The notes under the pieces: model-generated
Databases searched by the model: none
The model's input: the letters and a program-made list of their open reading frames with translations, nothing else
Told to the model about the DNA's origin: nothing
Shown: piece after piece, positions 6,083 to 7,561 of the stretch
Layout: each line of letters starts with the position of its first letter
Position numbering within the stretch: the first letter of the stretch is position 1
Position numbers and translations under genes: made by a program
DNA from: an uncultured Bacteroidota bacterium
GTDB taxonomy: Bacteria > Bacteroidota > Bacteroidia > Chitinophagales > Chitinophagaceae
Reading direction: 5' to 3'
Length of the DNA stretch: 7,561 nucleotides
NCBI GenBank assembly: GCA_903933995.1
Contig: CAIZMD010000081.1
Span: 1-7,561 of the forward strand

Positions 6083-7561
6083 TTATTGTCCAGCTAAGAA
6101 TACTGCATTACAGAATAACAGCTTGCCATTTTCCCAGAACTGTCTAAACATGGGATTGTCTGCTAATAAAACAACTGACCCTGAGCCCATACCTACTGTT
6201 CCAAATAACAATCCATCTTTCAATTTGGCTTTTACTTTTACTCCGCTAAATCCAGTTACATAAGCGTCTTTCTTTAAGACACCCACATTCCAGCCATCTT
6301 TCATAAATTCAAAAATATTGGCGTCCTGCTTTAAAGTATAATAAAAATCGGGAAAGCCAAAAGCCAAGGGATGAGTATTGTCTAAATCAACTTTATAAAT
6401 GGCACCTGGTATTGAACTGGAGAGTGAATTACGTTCTTGGTCAGCAAACTTTTTCAATGCAGCATATTCACCCTTATCATCTGATTTGTCTTCTTTTAAT
6501 TTAAAGCCCCAATCTGCGCCTGCTAATTGTTCTGCAGCAGATTCTAATGCAATGAGTTTACCTCCACTGCGAACAAAATCCTTGAGTTTATCCGTGGTTG
6601 GTTTATCAGTTAGATTTCTATAGAATCCATCAGGAATAATCAATACTTGGTAATTCTTTAAATTAAATCTTGCCAAGTCATTGGCGTTGACCAAGGTTAG
6701 TGGATAGTCTAATTGCTGGTCAAAGAAATGCCAGATCTCGCCCGCGCCCAAGGATGATGTTTGCTCTCCGCTCACCAATGCCACTTTGGGCGCGGCGTTG
6801 ATTACTCGAATATCAGGAGAACCAAAATCCATTCCCTTGTCCATAAATCCTGTTTCTACTGCATCTGCTTGAACATGGAATTTTTGACAGGCTTCATTGG
6901 CAATGGTATTCCAATTCACGGTTGAATTACTAGTTTTCAAAACAATGATGGTGCCTCTACCATACTCCTTACCCTTGTATTGAAATGGCGCCGTAGCATA
7001 TCTAAGCTTTACACCTTGCTTTAATAATTGGGCCATCAATTTGGCAGAATTAAGCGAGGTATATGGTATTAATAATCCATAATTAGAATTGGCAGCTACA
7101 ATTGGACTTGCCAATTTGGTATCAGTACTTACCTCTAGTTTTTCTTTAACGGCATAAGCTTTAACTCCATAAGCATATGGCAATGCCCAAGCAGTTATAT
7201 CATAGGTATTGGAATCAGCCAATTTGGTTCTGGGTTCTAATAATACCCTAGCTAGAACTGAATTGGTTTGGTAGGCACTAACTGCCAAATGCAATCCCTC
7301 GTCTACAAAGGATTCTTCTTTTCCAGAAAAATAATTAAATCCTTTGAAAGCTTTATTGCTAATGGTTCCTGATTCAATGCCATTATCGCTCAAGAGTTTT
7401 TTTAGAGACAATAATTTGTTTTCATCTTTAGAAGTAAGCACATAGGTTTTGTAGTCACTTGATTTTGCAGACTTACTATCTTCAAAAAATTGTTTGAATT
7501 CTTTAACCAACCTTTGTTGATTTTTTGAACTGGTTTCAATAGTGGAGATCCCGGTTGTATA
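6083..7561 (-). CDS. M14-type zinc carboxypeptidase family protein, C-terminal part
   Basis: The frame is open from the right edge to the TAA at 6085-6083, giving 492 residues of a longer protein. The 17 codons beyond the first possible TTG (7510) are in frame and free of stops, so TTG is not a real start. The first half contains 'TYDITAWALPYAYGVKAYAV' (about 119-138 of the fragment), typical of the region after the catalytic domain in the large (roughly 800-850 residue) Bacteroidota M14 carboxypeptidases. The zinc ligands (HxxE...H) and the catalytic Glu would lie upstream of the window and cannot be verified. From about 258 ('PKVALVSGEQ', then 'YQVLIIPDGFY' and 'FVRSGGKLIAL') there is an alpha/beta class-I glutamine-amidotransferase-like domain, again without a visible cysteine nucleophile. 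It probably acts outside the cytoplasm on peptides, releasing C-terminal amino acids. It precedes the PIG-L gene by 25 bp and is probably cotranscribed with it. The family assignment rests on the C-terminal half only. Confidence 0.75.
   Translation of the reverse strand, partial: YTTGISTIETSSKNQQRLVKEFKQFFEDSKSAKSSDYKTYVLTSKDENKLLSLKKLLSDNGIESGTISNKAFKGFNYFSGKEESFVDEGLHLAVSAYQTNSVLARVLLEPRTKLADSNTYDITAWALPYAYGVKAYAVKEKLEVSTDTKLASPIVAANSNYGLLIPYTSLNSAKLMAQLLKQGVKLRYATAPFQYKGKEYGRGTIIVLKTSNSTVNWNTIANEACQKFHVQADAVETGFMDKGMDFGSPDIRVINAAPKVALVSGEQTSSLGAGEIWHFFDQQLDYPLTLVNANDLARFNLKNYQVLIIPDGFYRNLTDKPTTDKLKDFVRSGGKLIALESAAEQLAGADWGFKLKEDKSDDKGEYAALKKFADQERNSLSSSIPGAIYKVDLDNTHPLAFGFPDFYYTLKQDANIFEFMKDGWNVGVLKKDAYVTGFSGVKVKAKLKDGLLFGTVGMGSGSVVLLADNPMFRQFWENGKLLFCNAVFLAGQ

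Noticed and set aside
6083..7510. A 475-residue protein starting at TTG 7510
   Set aside because: The frame remains open for 17 more codons to the window edge and the sequence reads as the middle of an M14-type protein, so the TTG is only the first permissible start of a truncated gene.

Overview
The window looks like ordinary chromosomal DNA from a member of the Bacteroidota, most likely a Chitinophagaceae-type organism (Sediminibacterium/Hydrotalea-like). This is an inference from four things: the moderate-to-low GC content, the near absence of Shine-Dalgarno sequences, the families present (a secreted LmbE/PIG-L deacetylase of about 850 residues and an M14 peptidase with a long C-terminal extension), and the very tight gene packing. 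I see no RNA genes, insertion sequences, CRISPR arrays or phage genes.

Layout. At the left edge (1-126, minus strand) is the first 42 codons of a GH13 alpha-amylase-family enzyme that runs out of the window. Only 40 bp away, and divergent from it, is a complete APC-superfamily amino-acid permease (167-1516, plus strand). It runs tail to tail into a minus-strand gene set, and the two stop codons are embedded in one TTAA palindrome (1513-1516).

The rest of the window, 7561 down to 1513, is one compact minus-strand cluster. In transcription order it holds: the C-terminal 492 residues of an M14-type zinc carboxypeptidase (5' end outside the window); a secreted 849-residue PIG-L/LmbE-type deacetylase; a 52-residue double-spanning membrane miniprotein with a perfect glycine zipper; a 40-residue single-spanning miniprotein; and a sodium:solute symporter (SSS). 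The last four genes are joined by ATGA stop/start overlaps or a 1-nt gap, with no ribosome binding sites between them, which suggests translational coupling.

The symporter gene is split by a +1 nt frameshift at a run of eight G (C on the given strand, 2755-2762). Removing one G gives a continuous protein of 572 residues. The cause could be a sequencing error, a real inactivating mutation or a phase-variable tract; the sequence alone cannot decide.

Inferred working model: the exported hydrolases (a carboxypeptidase and an N-deacetylase-like enzyme, both ending in glutamine-amidotransferase-like domains without an obvious nucleophile) process an amino-acid or amino-sugar-containing substrate outside the cytoplasm. 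The Na+-driven symporter, perhaps helped by the two miniproteins, imports a product. The convergent APC permease may serve the same nutrient class but is not part of the operon. The most novel element is the pair of overlooked miniproteins wedged between deacetylase and transporter.
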